Assembly: GCA_964352225.1 (NCBI GenBank)
Contig: CAYGRM010000035.1
Span: forward strand, 1 to 29,022
From: CAJQQY01 sp964352225
GTDB lineage: Bacteria; Bacteroidota; Bacteroidia; Chitinophagales; Saprospiraceae
Length of the DNA stretch: 29,022 nt
Direction: 5' to 3'
In this document: positions 17,480 through 25,506 of the stretch, in pieces
Numbering within the stretch: position 1 is the first letter of the stretch
Layout: each line of letters begins with the position of its first letter
Translations under genes and position numbers: made by a program
The notes under the pieces: generated by a model
What the model saw: only the letters and a program-made list of their open reading frames with translations
The model's database searches: none
Told to the model about the DNA's origin: nothing

Positions 17480-17731
17480 TTAGCTATTTCTTCCAAATCG
17501 ATCCCCAACTGATAATCTCAAAAATCCATCTAACTTCAAGGAAGGAAGACTTATAGTATTTGAATTATCATTATAAGTAAATCCTTCAGTCTTATGGAAC
17601 GTAGGATTTCTCCTCGAAAAAATAACTTTTAAATAACAAATTTCTTTGTCCTCGTTTTCGTTAAGAAAAGTCATAATAAGTAGTTGAAAATATTTTCCTA
17701 AATTTGGGTCAATCTCACTTACTTTGATCAA
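17480..17731 (-). CDS. Possible small protein, 83 residues, uncertain
   Basis: An open frame beginning with TTG (first ATG at residue 20) that ends 24 bases before a good minus-strand terminator. The product is soluble and of mixed composition, with no signal peptide, and I recognise no family. In favour: the terminator has no other upstream gene on that strand. Against: no ATG start, a stop codon just upstream, and the next gene on the other strand begins 62 bases away. It could be the tail of a decayed gene. Confidence 0.3.
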   Translation of the reverse strand: MIKVSEIDPNLGKYFQLLIMTFLNENEDKEICYLKVIFSRRNPTFHKTEGFTYNDNSNTISLPSLKLDGFLRLSVGDRFGRNS

Positions 17732-17792
17732 TTTTCAACTAAAAGCGTTCTAACTAAGCACCTATTTCTAACAGATAAAATATTATACAAAA

Positions 17793-19250
17793 ATGAAAAG
17801 GAATAACATCTTTTTGACAAAAACATTCTTTTTGACCTTAGCTATACTGATCATTTCGGCATGCTCTAGAAATCCAATTACTGGAAAAAAAGAAGCTTTC
17901 GTCATGTCAGAATCAAGAGAACAAGCCTTAGGGGATCAGGCTGATCCGAGCATTGTGGCAAGTTTTGGATTATATCCAGATCAAACTTTACAAAAATTCA
18001 TTGATTCCAAAGGACAACAAATGGCTAGAATTTCTCATCGGAATCATTTAAAATATGAATTCAAAATTTTAGACTCTCCTGTTGTCAACGCCTTCGCACT
18101 TCCAGGTGGTTATGTTTATTTTACCCGCGGAATTATGGCTCACTTTAATAATGAAGCAGAATTTGCAGGAGTACTTGGCCACGAGATTGGACATATTTCA
18201 GGACGACACTCCGCCAAGCAGCAACGAAATGCTATCCTAGGTCAAGTAGGTTTGATTGCGGGAGTGGTACTGTCTAAAAAGTTTGCTCAATATGCAGAAT
18301 CAGCTAGCCAAAGCATGCAGCTATTAATGTTAAAAAATGGACGAGATCATGAAACGGAATCTGATTTAATGGGAGTGGAATACTCTACCAAAATTGGATA
18401 TGATGCTAATTATATGGCTGGATTTTTCAAAACCTTGAATCGATTATCAGGTGGAGATGAAGGACAAAGAATTCCTACTTTCCTTTCTACTCACCCTGAT
18501 CCATTAAATAGATTTGAAAAAGTTGGGCAATGGGCAAAAGAAGAACAAACTAAATATCCTAACAAAAAATTTAATGTAAATCGAGACCAATACCTTCGAA
18601 TGTTGGAAGGATTAATTTATGGGGAAGATCCTCGACAAGGATACAAAGAAGGAAATACTTTTTATCATCCGGAACTAAAATTCCAATTCCCTGTTCCTTC
18701 TAACTGGCAATTAGCTAACTCTCCTCAACAAGTTCAGATGGCTCCTAAGGACGGAAAAGCCATGATGATTTTCACCTTAGCCGCTGAGAAGACATTGAAT
18801 GAAGCAGCCACTAATTTTGTCAATAACAATAAATTACAAAAACGGGAAGATGCTAATTTGACCGTCAATGGATTCCCGGCCAAAGCAATTGTAACTGAAC
18901 AAGTCGATGATCAAGGTGCTGTGGCATTACAGATCGTTACTTACTTCATTCAAGATGGTAGCACTATATATATATTTCATGGATTAGCCGAACCAGCTAA
19001 CTTCATTGCTTACAAAAATCTTTTCCGAAATACCATGGAAGGTTTCGCAAGGTTGACGGATCAATCCAAGATCAATGTGCAACCAGATCGTATTCATATC
19101 GAATCGATTAATGCTCCAGCGACACTCTCGGCTGCGTTGCGAAATGCAGGAATTTCATCTGATCGTTTTGAAGAAATGGCCATCGTAAATGGAATGCAAT
19201 TATCTGATCAATTGCAAAGAGGTCAATTGATTAAAGTTTTGAAAAAATAA
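17793..19250 (+). CDS. M48 family metalloprotease, lipoprotein
   Basis: The 485-residue product has a lipoprotein signal peptide with lipobox 'ISAC' (Cys24), so it should be anchored in the envelope. The peptidase domain has the zinc motif H130-E-I-G-H134 ('GHEIGHISGRHSAKQQ') and the third ligand E187 with D191 in 'HETESDLMG', as in BepA- and LoiP-type M48 proteases. 'STHPDPLNR' follows near residue 225. Residues about 285-425 are a separate domain starting 'FYHPELKFQFPVPSNW', and the last 50 residues form a small LysM-like or helical module ending 'LQRGQLIKVLKK'. Family members degrade misfolded outer-membrane proteins, so an envelope quality-control role is likely. All catalytic residues are present. 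Confidence 0.93.
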   Translation: MKRNNIFLTKTFFLTLAILIISACSRNPITGKKEAFVMSESREQALGDQADPSIVASFGLYPDQTLQKFIDSKGQQMARISHRNHLKYEFKILDSPVVNAFALPGGYVYFTRGIMAHFNNEAEFAGVLGHEIGHISGRHSAKQQRNAILGQVGLIAGVVLSKKFAQYAESASQSMQLLMLKNGRDHETESDLMGVEYSTKIGYDANYMAGFFKTLNRLSGGDEGQRIPTFLSTHPDPLNRFEKVGQWAKEEQTKYPNKKFNVNRDQYLRMLEGLIYGEDPRQGYKEGNTFYHPELKFQFPVPSNWQLANSPQQVQMAPKDGKAMMIFTLAAEKTLNEAATNFVNNNKLQKREDANLTVNGFPAKAIVTEQVDDQGAVALQIVTYFIQDGSTIYIFHGLAEPANFIAYKNLFRNTMEGFARLTDQSKINVQPDRIHIESINAPATLSAALRNAGISSDRFEEMAIVNGMQLSDQLQRGQLIKVLKK

Positions 19251-19256
19251 TTTTTT

Positions 19257-19322
19257 GATTTAGCATTAGGGATTATGGATTATTATCGATTGAATAAAAT
19301 CCAAAATCTTTAATGCTAAATC
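19257..19322. repeat. Imperfect palindrome of GATTTAGCATTA-type words
   Basis: Outer arms GATTTAGCATTA (19257-19268) and TAATGCTAAATC (19311-19322) are exact complements. The match continues inward imperfectly (GGGATTATGGATT against the complement AAGATTTTGGATT) to about 28 base pairs around a short loop. It begins seven bases after the M48 stop and may serve as its terminator. Its right arm contains an ATG that is in frame with the next gene but is probably not its start. Confidence 0.7.
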
Positions 19323-19342
19323 CATCATCTCATTATACATCT

Positions 19343-19966
19343 ATGAAACACCTTCCCATTCTCCTGCTACTATTATTTTGTGCAAGAAACACTTTCTCGC
19401 AGGATACTATCTCTCTAAAAAATGCTTCCTTCGAATGGAGTTCGGCAGTTGCTAATTCGATTCCAGTTGGTTGGGAAATTTGTAGTAGACCCAATGAAAC
19501 ACCACCGGATGTTCATTCAAAAGATACTCGACATTATAGTGTAAATCATGCTCCACATGTTGGAAAAAATTATATCGGCTTGGTCGTTCGTTCTAATTTC
19601 ACCTACGAAAGTATCCACCAAAAACTCAAAAAGAATTTACAAAAAGGCAAGACTTATAAAATGCATTTATTCGCCGCCATGTCGGACACTTTTAAAAGTC
19701 ATGATGCCAAAACCACAAAATTAGCTTCTTTCACTACCCCTGCCATCGTCAGAATTTGGGGAGTAAAAAACAAATGTGAAACCCTCGAATTACTTTACGA
19801 AAGCGAACCAATCAATCATGTAGAGTGGAAAAAACTAAACATCGAATTCAGTCCAAAAATGGAGCATGATCGAATCCTAATTGAAGCATTTTATGATAAA
19901 ATGATAACTGACCCATACAATGGAAATGTATTGTTAGATGGATTGTCCGAAATTACAGAACAATAG
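19343..19966 (+). CDS. Secreted galactose-binding-like domain protein
   Basis: From the ATG at 19343 the product has 207 residues and a signal peptide ('MKHLPILLLLLFCARNTFSQ'). An ATG at 19313, inside the palindrome arm, would put ten polar residues in front and is less likely. The mature part looks like a single beta-sandwich of the galactose/carbohydrate-binding type: 'NASFEWSSAVANSIPVGWEIC' at the start ('NASFE ... PxGW' is the typical opening), 'VGKNYIGLVVRSN', 'LKKGKTY'-type 'LQKGKTYKMHLFAAMSD', and 'GNVLLDGLSEI' at the end. Such domains occur attached to OmpA-type proteins in Saprospiria, but no partner domain is present here. The ligand is unknown. Confidence 0.8.
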   Translation: MKHLPILLLLLFCARNTFSQDTISLKNASFEWSSAVANSIPVGWEICSRPNETPPDVHSKDTRHYSVNHAPHVGKNYIGLVVRSNFTYESIHQKLKKNLQKGKTYKMHLFAAMSDTFKSHDAKTTKLASFTTPAIVRIWGVKNKCETLELLYESEPINHVEWKKLNIEFSPKMEHDRILIEAFYDKMITDPYNGNVLLDGLSEITEQ

Positions 19967-19968
19967 TT

Positions 19969-19976
19969 TACCTTTG
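19969..19976 (+). promoter_or_regulatory. Possible -7 box for rlmF
   Basis: TACCTTTG fits TAnnTTTG and lies 14 bases before the rlmF start. The nearest TTG (19943-19945) is 23 bases away, slightly too far, so support is weak. Confidence 0.3.
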
Positions 19977-19989
19977 TAAAAAAGATCCA

Positions 19990-20913
19990 ATGTCAGGGAA
20001 AAAGAAAATTCCAGCTAAAACAAAATCCAAATTACATCCTCGAAATCCACATCGAAAACGATATAATTTTAAAGAATTAGTAGCAAGCTGCCCTGAGCTT
20101 TCTCCCTTTGTCATCAAAAACGAATATGGCGATCAGTCTATTAGTTTCTTCGATCCCGAAGCCATCAAAATGTTGAATACCGCTCTGCTCAAGCATTTTT
20201 ACAAATTAGATTTCTGGGAAATCCCCGCTCAATATTTATGTCCTCCGATCCCAGGTCGAGCAGATTATATTCACCACATTGCCGACCTTTTAAGCAACTC
20301 GAATCATGGAAAAATTCCAACTGGCGATAAAATAAAATGCCTCGATATTGGAGTTGGTGCCAATTGCGTTTATCCAATTATTGGAAATAAAACTTACGGT
20401 TGGACATTCGTAGGAAGCGACATCGATCCAAAATCTGTTACTGCTGCCAATAAAATTATCGACTCTAATCCAAGTCTAAAAAATCAAATCGAAATCCGTT
20501 TTCAAAAAAATAAAAAAGACATTTTTAGAGGAATTATTTCGAAAGGAGAATATTTTGATTTAACCATTTGCAACCCTCCATTTCATGCTTCCGCAGAGGA
20601 AGCAGCAAAAGGAACTCGACGCAAACTACAAAATTTGACTTCTAAAAAACCGGAAAAAACTGTCTTAAATTTTGGAGGAAAAAGTAATGAACTTTGGACA
20701 AAAGGAGGTGAAATAAAATTTATAAAAAGCATGATTCTAGAAAGCAAAGAGTTCGCAAAATCAGTCAAATGGTTTTCCACCTTAGTTTCCAAAAAATCCA
20801 ATCTCAATGCCATCTACGATGCCCTAAAAAACGTAGAAGCCAAAGAAGTTAAAACCATCCCAATGGGACAAGGTCAAAAAATCAGCCGAATTGTAGCATG
20901 GACATTCAAGTAG
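19990..20913 (+). CDS. rlmF: 23S rRNA (adenine-1618-N6)-methyltransferase RlmF
   Basis: The 307-residue product matches RlmF. It has a basic N-terminus ('KLHPRNPHRKRYNFKEL'), the family stretch 'CPPIPGRADYIHHIADLL' near residue 85, the SAM-binding motif 'CLDIGVGANCVYPIIG' at 117-132, an acidic 'GSDIDPKSV' end of strand 2, and the catalytic N6-adenine motif 'NPPF' at 195-198. It methylates one adenine of 23S rRNA using S-adenosylmethionine. Length is normal for the family. A TACCTTTG box at 19969-19976 could be its promoter, which would give a leader of only a few bases. The stop codon lies inside the left arm of the palindrome at 20910-20994. Confidence 0.94.
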   Translation: MSGKKKIPAKTKSKLHPRNPHRKRYNFKELVASCPELSPFVIKNEYGDQSISFFDPEAIKMLNTALLKHFYKLDFWEIPAQYLCPPIPGRADYIHHIADLLSNSNHGKIPTGDKIKCLDIGVGANCVYPIIGNKTYGWTFVGSDIDPKSVTAANKIIDSNPSLKNQIEIRFQKNKKDIFRGIISKGEYFDLTICNPPFHASAEEAAKGTRRKLQNLTSKKPEKTVLNFGGKSNELWTKGGEIKFIKSMILESKEFAKSVKWFSTLVSKKSNLNAIYDALKNVEAKEVKTIPMGQGQKISRIVAWTFK

Positions 20914-20994
20914 CAAGACTCTCCAAGTCAGGTGTAAAAAGATGAGATTCTTGAAGAATTTAAGATAACATACAGGACTTGGAAAGTCCGCTAC
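20910..20994. repeat. Imperfect palindrome of GGACTTGGAAAGTCC-type words
   Basis: The left arm at 20910-20935 (GTAGCAAGACTCTCCAAGTC...) and right arm at 20972-20994 (complement GTAGCGGACTTTCCAAGTCC...) pair with a few mismatches. Each arm itself contains a small dyad (GGACTT/AAGTCC), and the loop holds another hairpin (ATTCT-TGA-AGAAT). It overlaps the rlmF stop codon. It could end rlmF transcripts or be a dispersed repeat. Confidence 0.65.
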
Positions 20995-21022
20995 GTGATA
21001 AAAATATTATCAAAATAAAACC

Positions 21023-21030
21023 TAATTTTG
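21023..21030 (+). promoter_or_regulatory. Possible -7 box for the HI0933-type gene
   Basis: TAATTTTG fits TAnnTTTG and is 34 bases before the start at 21065. No good -33 TTG is seen upstream. Confidence 0.35.
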
Positions 21031-21064
21031 CGTCACTATACAATCTTGAAATCTTAGTTACAAT

Positions 21065-22279
21065 ATGAAAATAGCCATCATCGGAGGAGGCGCAGCGGGT
21101 TTTTTTGCAGCCTTTTCTGCCAAAGAAAATTACCCTGACGCACAAGTCGTTATTTTTGAGAAATCAAGAAATTTTTTATCCAAAGTAAAAATTTCAGGCG
21201 GCGGAAGATGCAATGTCACCAATGGTTGTACCGATATCAAAGAACTTTCCAAAGCTTACCCTCGAGGGGGAAATATGCTCAAAAAGGCATTCCACACTTT
21301 TAGTACTCAGGATACGATAGATTGGTTTGAATTACGTGGAGTACCATTGATGACCCAAGAGGACAACTGCGTTTTTCCAGTTTCTCAAAATTCGCAAAGT
21401 GTGATTGATTGTTTTTTAAAACAAGCAAAATTATTAAATATTAAAATTCATTTAGGTAAAGGCATAAAATCAATCGAACCTATCAAAGGACAGATCAAAT
21501 TAGAGTTTGCCAAAGCTGAATTCCCTCCTGAAGTTTTCCATAAAGTCATCGTTGCCACAGGTGGTTCTCCCAAGCGAAGTGGTCTAGAATGGTTAGAGAA
21601 GTTAGGTCATAAAATCGAAGAACCTGTCCCATCACTTTTCACTTTTAATATGCCCAACGAAGCAGTTCGAGATTTGATGGGTATCGTAGTCGAAGAATCT
21701 TTAGTTAACATCCAAGGCACCAAATTAAAATCAGATGGACCTCTGCTTATCACTCATTGGGGTATGAGTGGTCCTGCAATTTTAAAACTTTCTGCCTTCG
21801 GAGCAAGACTATTGAGTGATCTGAATTATGAATGCAAAGCCCAAGTCAATTGGGTCAATGAAGTAAATGTTGAAATCGTCAGAGAAGAATTAAAAGAAAT
21901 TATAACAAAACATTCCCAAAAACTAGTCACCAACTTTAGACCTTATCTTTTGCCTGAAAGGCTATGGCATTATTTATTGAAAAAATGTGGTTTCCCCGAA
22001 AATAAAAGATGGAATGAATTAGGCAAAAAAGGATTGAATAAACTTATTACGATCCTCACTAATGACATTTATCAAGTAAAAGGAAAGACTACTTTCAAAG
22101 AAGAGTTCGTGACTTGCGGTGGGGTTAGTTTGGAAAGCATTAATACTAAAACATTGGAAAGTAAGGTTTGTAAAAATTTATATTTTGCTGGGGAGGTGAT
22201 AGACATTGATGGAATCACCGGAGGTTATAATTTTCAATCAGCTTGGACAACGGGTTTTATTGCAGGGAAATTAAACTAA
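21065..22279 (+). CDS. HI0933/YhiN-type FAD-dependent oxidoreductase
   Basis: The 404-residue product belongs to the HI0933 (YhiN-like) flavoprotein family, also called BaiN/RdsA-type oxidoreductases. The N-terminal dinucleotide fold starts 'MKIAIIGGGAAGFFAAFSA', followed by the family signature 'KVKISGGGRCNVTN' near residue 45, 'YPRGGNMLKKAF', 'VIVATGGSPKRSGLEWL' near 160, and 'DGPLLITHWGMSGPAIL' near 225. It ends with 'FAGEVIDIDGITGGYNFQSAW', which closes the FAD site. The physiological substrate of most members is not known. It is cytosolic. The gene is separated from rlmF by a palindrome and has its own possible promoter. It converges with the minus-strand gene ending at 22338. Confidence 0.92.
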   Translation: MKIAIIGGGAAGFFAAFSAKENYPDAQVVIFEKSRNFLSKVKISGGGRCNVTNGCTDIKELSKAYPRGGNMLKKAFHTFSTQDTIDWFELRGVPLMTQEDNCVFPVSQNSQSVIDCFLKQAKLLNIKIHLGKGIKSIEPIKGQIKLEFAKAEFPPEVFHKVIVATGGSPKRSGLEWLEKLGHKIEEPVPSLFTFNMPNEAVRDLMGIVVEESLVNIQGTKLKSDGPLLITHWGMSGPAILKLSAFGARLLSDLNYECKAQVNWVNEVNVEIVREELKEIITKHSQKLVTNFRPYLLPERLWHYLLKKCGFPENKRWNELGKKGLNKLITILTNDIYQVKGKTTFKEEFVTCGGVSLESINTKTLESKVCKNLYFAGEVIDIDGITGGYNFQSAWTTGFIAGKLN

Positions 22280-22337
22280 ATTTTTCAAAAAATTGAACAG
22301 CTTTAACTCTCTTTACAAAAGCGAACTGGTTAATTTT

Positions 22338-23213
22338 TTACTTAAAACTAGATGACAAAATTTTCAAGTTGTCTGCTATTTTTTTTGGCAAAAAACCTAA
22401 TGTAAATGTCTTGTTAGAATCTAAAGAAACATCGGCTGGACGTTTAGCAGGCATGTTTACATCTTTTTGCAAGGAAGGAATAATTAGGTTTTTATCCAGT
22501 CCAAAATGAGTCGCCATCTCGATAGCAAATGCAAAGCGAGACATCCTCTCTTTTCCTCCTAAATGAAAAATTCCACTCGCCTCATTTTTTAATAAAGCAA
22601 AAATCCCTTCTGCTGCATCTCCTCCAAAAGTGGCTGTTCGATATTCATCGGTGAAGCAATAAATATTTTTTCCAGCTTGTAAATTCCGTAACCAAGCATT
22701 CATAAATCCTAACCCATTTTTGGGTAAACCATACATTAAAGGCATTCGAGCAATGACTGCTTTTGGATAAATTTTTAATACTTTTTGCTCGGCTTCTAAT
22801 TTTTGTTTTCCATAGACCATGATTGGGTTGGGTGTATCAGTTGGTGAATACGGCGCATTTTTCCCATCAAAAACTAAGTCGGTGGAGGTGAATAAAAATG
22901 GTATATTTTGCGAAGCAGAGTAAGTTACTAAATGCTCGGTTACATCGACATTGATAATTTTGGAATGAGGATTTTGTTCGCAGTCGTTTGGGTTGGAATT
23001 GGCAGCGAGGTGGAGGATGGCATCGGGTTGATGTTTTTTCAGAAAGCTGGTAACTGCCTGACTATCAGTTAGATCGAGTTGTTCTAACTGAGTATTTTTT
23101 AGTTTGGGTTTTGTGGTATGATAGATTCCGAGAAGTTCAAAATCGTTTTGCAAATGCTCTGCGATGTGCCAACCTAGGAAACCTGAAATGCCTGTGACGA
23201 GTAGTTTTTTCAT
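22338..23213 (-). CDS. RmlD-like NAD(P)-dependent sugar-nucleotide reductase
   Basis: From the ATG at 23213 the product has 291 residues; the conserved fold starts right there ('MKKLLVTGISGFLGWHIAEH'). An upstream in-frame ATG at 23234 lies in the palindrome and is rejected. It is an extended SDR of the dTDP-4-dehydrorhamnose reductase (RmlD) type: glycine motif 'GxSGFLG', 'DAILHLAANSNPNDCE', 'STDLVFDGKNAPYSP', active-site 'Y-G-K-Q-K' and 'GIFHLGGKERMSRF'. The usual RmlD makes dTDP-L-rhamnose, but no other rhamnose genes are near. It may instead act on another sugar nucleotide or be a general reductase. It follows the symporter on the same strand, across a palindrome of about 100 bases. Confidence 0.85.
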   Translation of the reverse strand: MKKLLVTGISGFLGWHIAEHLQNDFELLGIYHTTKPKLKNTQLEQLDLTDSQAVTSFLKKHQPDAILHLAANSNPNDCEQNPHSKIINVDVTEHLVTYSASQNIPFLFTSTDLVFDGKNAPYSPTDTPNPIMVYGKQKLEAEQKVLKIYPKAVIARMPLMYGLPKNGLGFMNAWLRNLQAGKNIYCFTDEYRTATFGGDAAEGIFALLKNEASGIFHLGGKERMSRFAFAIEMATHFGLDKNLIIPSLQKDVNMPAKRPADVSLDSNKTFTLGFLPKKIADNLKILSSSFK

Positions 23214-23224
23214 GATTTTATTTT

Positions 23225-23330
23225 TTTTTGCCACAGACTTAGACTGACTTTCCTTATGACTTTTCGCTGACTATATAAATCAAGGTCTGTGAAAAGCCAT
23301 TAAAAAGTCAGTCTAAGTCAGCGGCAAAAA
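23225..23330. repeat. Long palindrome with two possible folds
   Basis: Arms 23225-23265 and 23291-23330 are complementary over about 40 bases with a few mismatches; the core TAGACTGACTT is shared. Sub-words also pair crosswise: CCACAGAC (in the left arm) with GTCTGTG (in the loop), and CGCTGAC (in the loop) with GTCAGCGG (in the right arm). It fills the gap between the symporter stop and the RmlD-like start on the minus strand. Confidence 0.75.
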
Positions 23331-23335
23331 ATTCA

Positions 23336-24916
23336 TTAATCCATTTTTACCAAAACCCTTGGAGTAGAAAAATTTTGCGTCAACCTCGACACCACAATGA
23401 TCGTCAACAATCCACTCAACATCGCCAATGTCCGAAACGGAAACAAAACAGTCTCCCCTTCCATCATCGGATAAGGAATTATATTTGGAATATTCAAAGT
23501 CGGTTCGCCGCCTCCAAATCTTAAAATAAAACTTACCGCAAAACCTGAAAGTGCACCAATCGTATTGGCCTTTTTATCAAACAAAGCGCAAACTAAAGCA
23601 GGAAATAAAAGACAATAAACAAAGTCGCTACACAATACCCAAAGGTCATAAACACTCTGCACATTGATCGCCAAAAGTGTTGCCACAATTCCAATAATCC
23701 AAATGCATCGCTTGATCACTTTTTCTAAATTTGAAGGAGTGATATTTGGTTTTACTAGTGGTCGAAAAACATTCCAACCTGCCATCGATGAAGCTGATAA
23801 AATAGATGAATCTACCGAAGACATTACTGCTGCTGCAACTGCTCCCAAACCAATTGTCGCCACCCAAGGATTGGTCAAATATCGAATCACGTGTGGCAAA
23901 ATGGAACTATCACTTCCAGGAACGGCTCCGATCATTTCCCAATCTGCCACTCCCCCAATAATCCCAATCAAAACTGCTGGAACCGCTGCAATAATACAAA
24001 CGACTCCTGCAAAAATGGATAATCGAACCGCTGTATTTTCATCTTTTGAAGACAACACTCTTTGAAAATATACTTGCCAAGGAATACCTCCAAACATCAG
24101 GAGCAAGGCATAATCCCACCACATCCAATAGTAACTTCCTAAGTTTTCCTGGCTTGGTAAAAATGTAGCCGTAGCCCCATTTTTTTCAACATAAGCAGCC
24201 CAAGCAACATCCCATCCACCAACTGAATTCATAGCGACAGGAACGACCAAAGCTAATCCACCTAGCAATAAAATCATCTGTACAACATCGGTCAAGGCTA
24301 CTGCCCACAAGCCTCCGATCGCCGTGTAGGCTATGGCAATGATCGCTGAAAGTATAATCGCAGGTTGAGTTTCCAAACCGAGAACAGTTCCAAATGTTGT
24401 TCCCAAGGCAGTAAGAATGGCAGCTGTCCAAAATATTTCTCCAGACAATGCAGGAATAAAAAGTAGGGCTGCCATGCGCTTTCCAAATCGTTGAGAAAGA
24501 GGATCAAGCATGGTCTTGAATTGATGGCGTCGCATGATTCTAGCAAAAAATAATCCACCTATGATTAAACTAATCGCATATCCCCAAGGTGCTTGCACCC
24601 ATATCAACCCTGTCTTAGCTGACTCTGCTGTTCCATTGATGTAACCTCCACCGACCCATGTGGCACTCATCGTAAAAATTCCAATGAAGAGTGGAATTGA
24701 TCTACCAGCAAGCATGGTGTCATTTTCATTTTTAGCTTTTTGCTTCCCGGCTACATACGAGCCAAAGTAAAATATCAATGCATAAAAAACCATCATGGCT
24801 ATGAATCCTGACCACAATACTGGAGCACCTGTAGCATATAAATAAAGTCCACAAGCGACTAAAAAAATCAATAAGTAAATAGTGGGAAGTATTTTTTCGT
24901 TGTTTTGTAAGTTCAT
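23336..24916 (-). CDS. Sodium:solute symporter, choline-transporter (CHT)-like
   Basis: The 526-residue product is a sodium:solute symporter with about 13 membrane segments. The stretch 'FTMSATWVGGGYINGTAESA' near residue 78 and 'LSGEIFWTAAILTALG' near 157 resemble the high-affinity choline transporter branch (CHT/SLC5A7-like) rather than the sugar, proline or pantothenate branches. Also visible are 'SAIIAIAYTAIGGLWAVALTDVVQ' near 190 and 'AAVMSSVDSSILSASSMAGWNVFRP' near 365, which is a sodium-site helix of the family. It would import choline or a similar compound with sodium. Supporting context: a phosphatidylcholine synthase gene lies divergently next to it, only one small gene away. It follows the Gre-like gene after 15 bases, indicating an operon. 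Confidence 0.85.
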   Translation of the reverse strand: MNLQNNEKILPTIYLLIFLVACGLYLYATGAPVLWSGFIAMMVFYALIFYFGSYVAGKQKAKNENDTMLAGRSIPLFIGIFTMSATWVGGGYINGTAESAKTGLIWVQAPWGYAISLIIGGLFFARIMRRHQFKTMLDPLSQRFGKRMAALLFIPALSGEIFWTAAILTALGTTFGTVLGLETQPAIILSAIIAIAYTAIGGLWAVALTDVVQMILLLGGLALVVPVAMNSVGGWDVAWAAYVEKNGATATFLPSQENLGSYYWMWWDYALLLMFGGIPWQVYFQRVLSSKDENTAVRLSIFAGVVCIIAAVPAVLIGIIGGVADWEMIGAVPGSDSSILPHVIRYLTNPWVATIGLGAVAAAVMSSVDSSILSASSMAGWNVFRPLVKPNITPSNLEKVIKRCIWIIGIVATLLAINVQSVYDLWVLCSDFVYCLLFPALVCALFDKKANTIGALSGFAVSFILRFGGGEPTLNIPNIIPYPMMEGETVLFPFRTLAMLSGLLTIIVVSRLTQNFSTPRVLVKMD

Positions 24917-24931
24917 TGTTACGACTTCTAG

Positions 24932-25390
24932 CTAAAAGACATCCAAAATTTTCACCGGCTTGTCATTGAAGGTGATAGTATCACCTTTTTCTTTTCGCAT
25001 CATCTCTTTGGCAAGTGGTGCTTGAGGAGAAATCGCAAAGTATTTTTTTCCATCCACCAAAATTCTTCCTGCGGCGATCGAGATAAAGTAATTCCCAAAA
25101 TCAGTTTGCACCACACTTCCAAAGGCAACTTGGTCAAAAACTCGATCAGCTTTTATTTGACTTAAGAATAGTTCTAATTTTCGAGCTTCGGAAAGTTGTT
25201 GGGCATTTTTATCTCGTTCATTATGCATCATGGCTCGACCTGTTTCGAATTTATCTCCAGCGCTACTTTTCGTTTCATTGTTCGCGCTGTCTTGTGCATC
25301 GTCCATCATTTTTTGGAAGATCGATATTTTTTGTAAAATTAATTCTTCGACTTCTTCGAGGAGAGCTTGTTTGATTTCAAATTTGTCCAT
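24932..25390 (-). CDS. Gre-like (GreA/GreB C-terminal fold) protein
   Basis: From the ATG at 25390 the product has 152 residues. A TTG 15 bases upstream is possible but less likely. The N-terminal third is a helical stretch ('LLEEVEELILQKISIFQKMM'), and the middle 'NNETKSSAGDKFETGRAMMHNERDK' is highly conserved among Bacteroidota homologues. The C-terminal part ('FGSVVQTDFGNYFISIAAGRI ... FAISPQAPLAKEMMRKEKGDTI') has the FKBP-like pattern of Gre factor C-terminal domains ('SP.s.laraLlGk..Gd'). Relatives are frequently mislabelled 3-oxoacyl-ACP synthase. A role in binding RNA polymerase is likely but unproven; the short N-terminus suggests it is not a full transcript-cleavage factor. It leads the operon with the symporter. 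A CAAATCTA (TAGATTTG on the minus strand) at 25467-25474 may be its -7 box. Confidence 0.8.
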   Translation of the reverse strand: MDKFEIKQALLEEVEELILQKISIFQKMMDDAQDSANNETKSSAGDKFETGRAMMHNERDKNAQQLSEARKLELFLSQIKADRVFDQVAFGSVVQTDFGNYFISIAAGRILVDGKKYFAISPQAPLAKEMMRKEKGDTITFNDKPVKILDVF

Positions 25391-25506
25391 TTTTTCTTTT
25401 TTCAATTAAAATTGGTTGATAAACTCCTATTCCCTAATTTCATGTTTCGAAATTTATTAATACCAACAAATCTAACAAAAATAGCAATTTCAAAATAGAT
25501 AAACAT

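Noticed and set aside
23646..24558. Short frames on both strands within the symporter gene
   Set aside because: They overlap a clear 13-helix membrane protein and have cysteine/histidine-rich, family-less translations.
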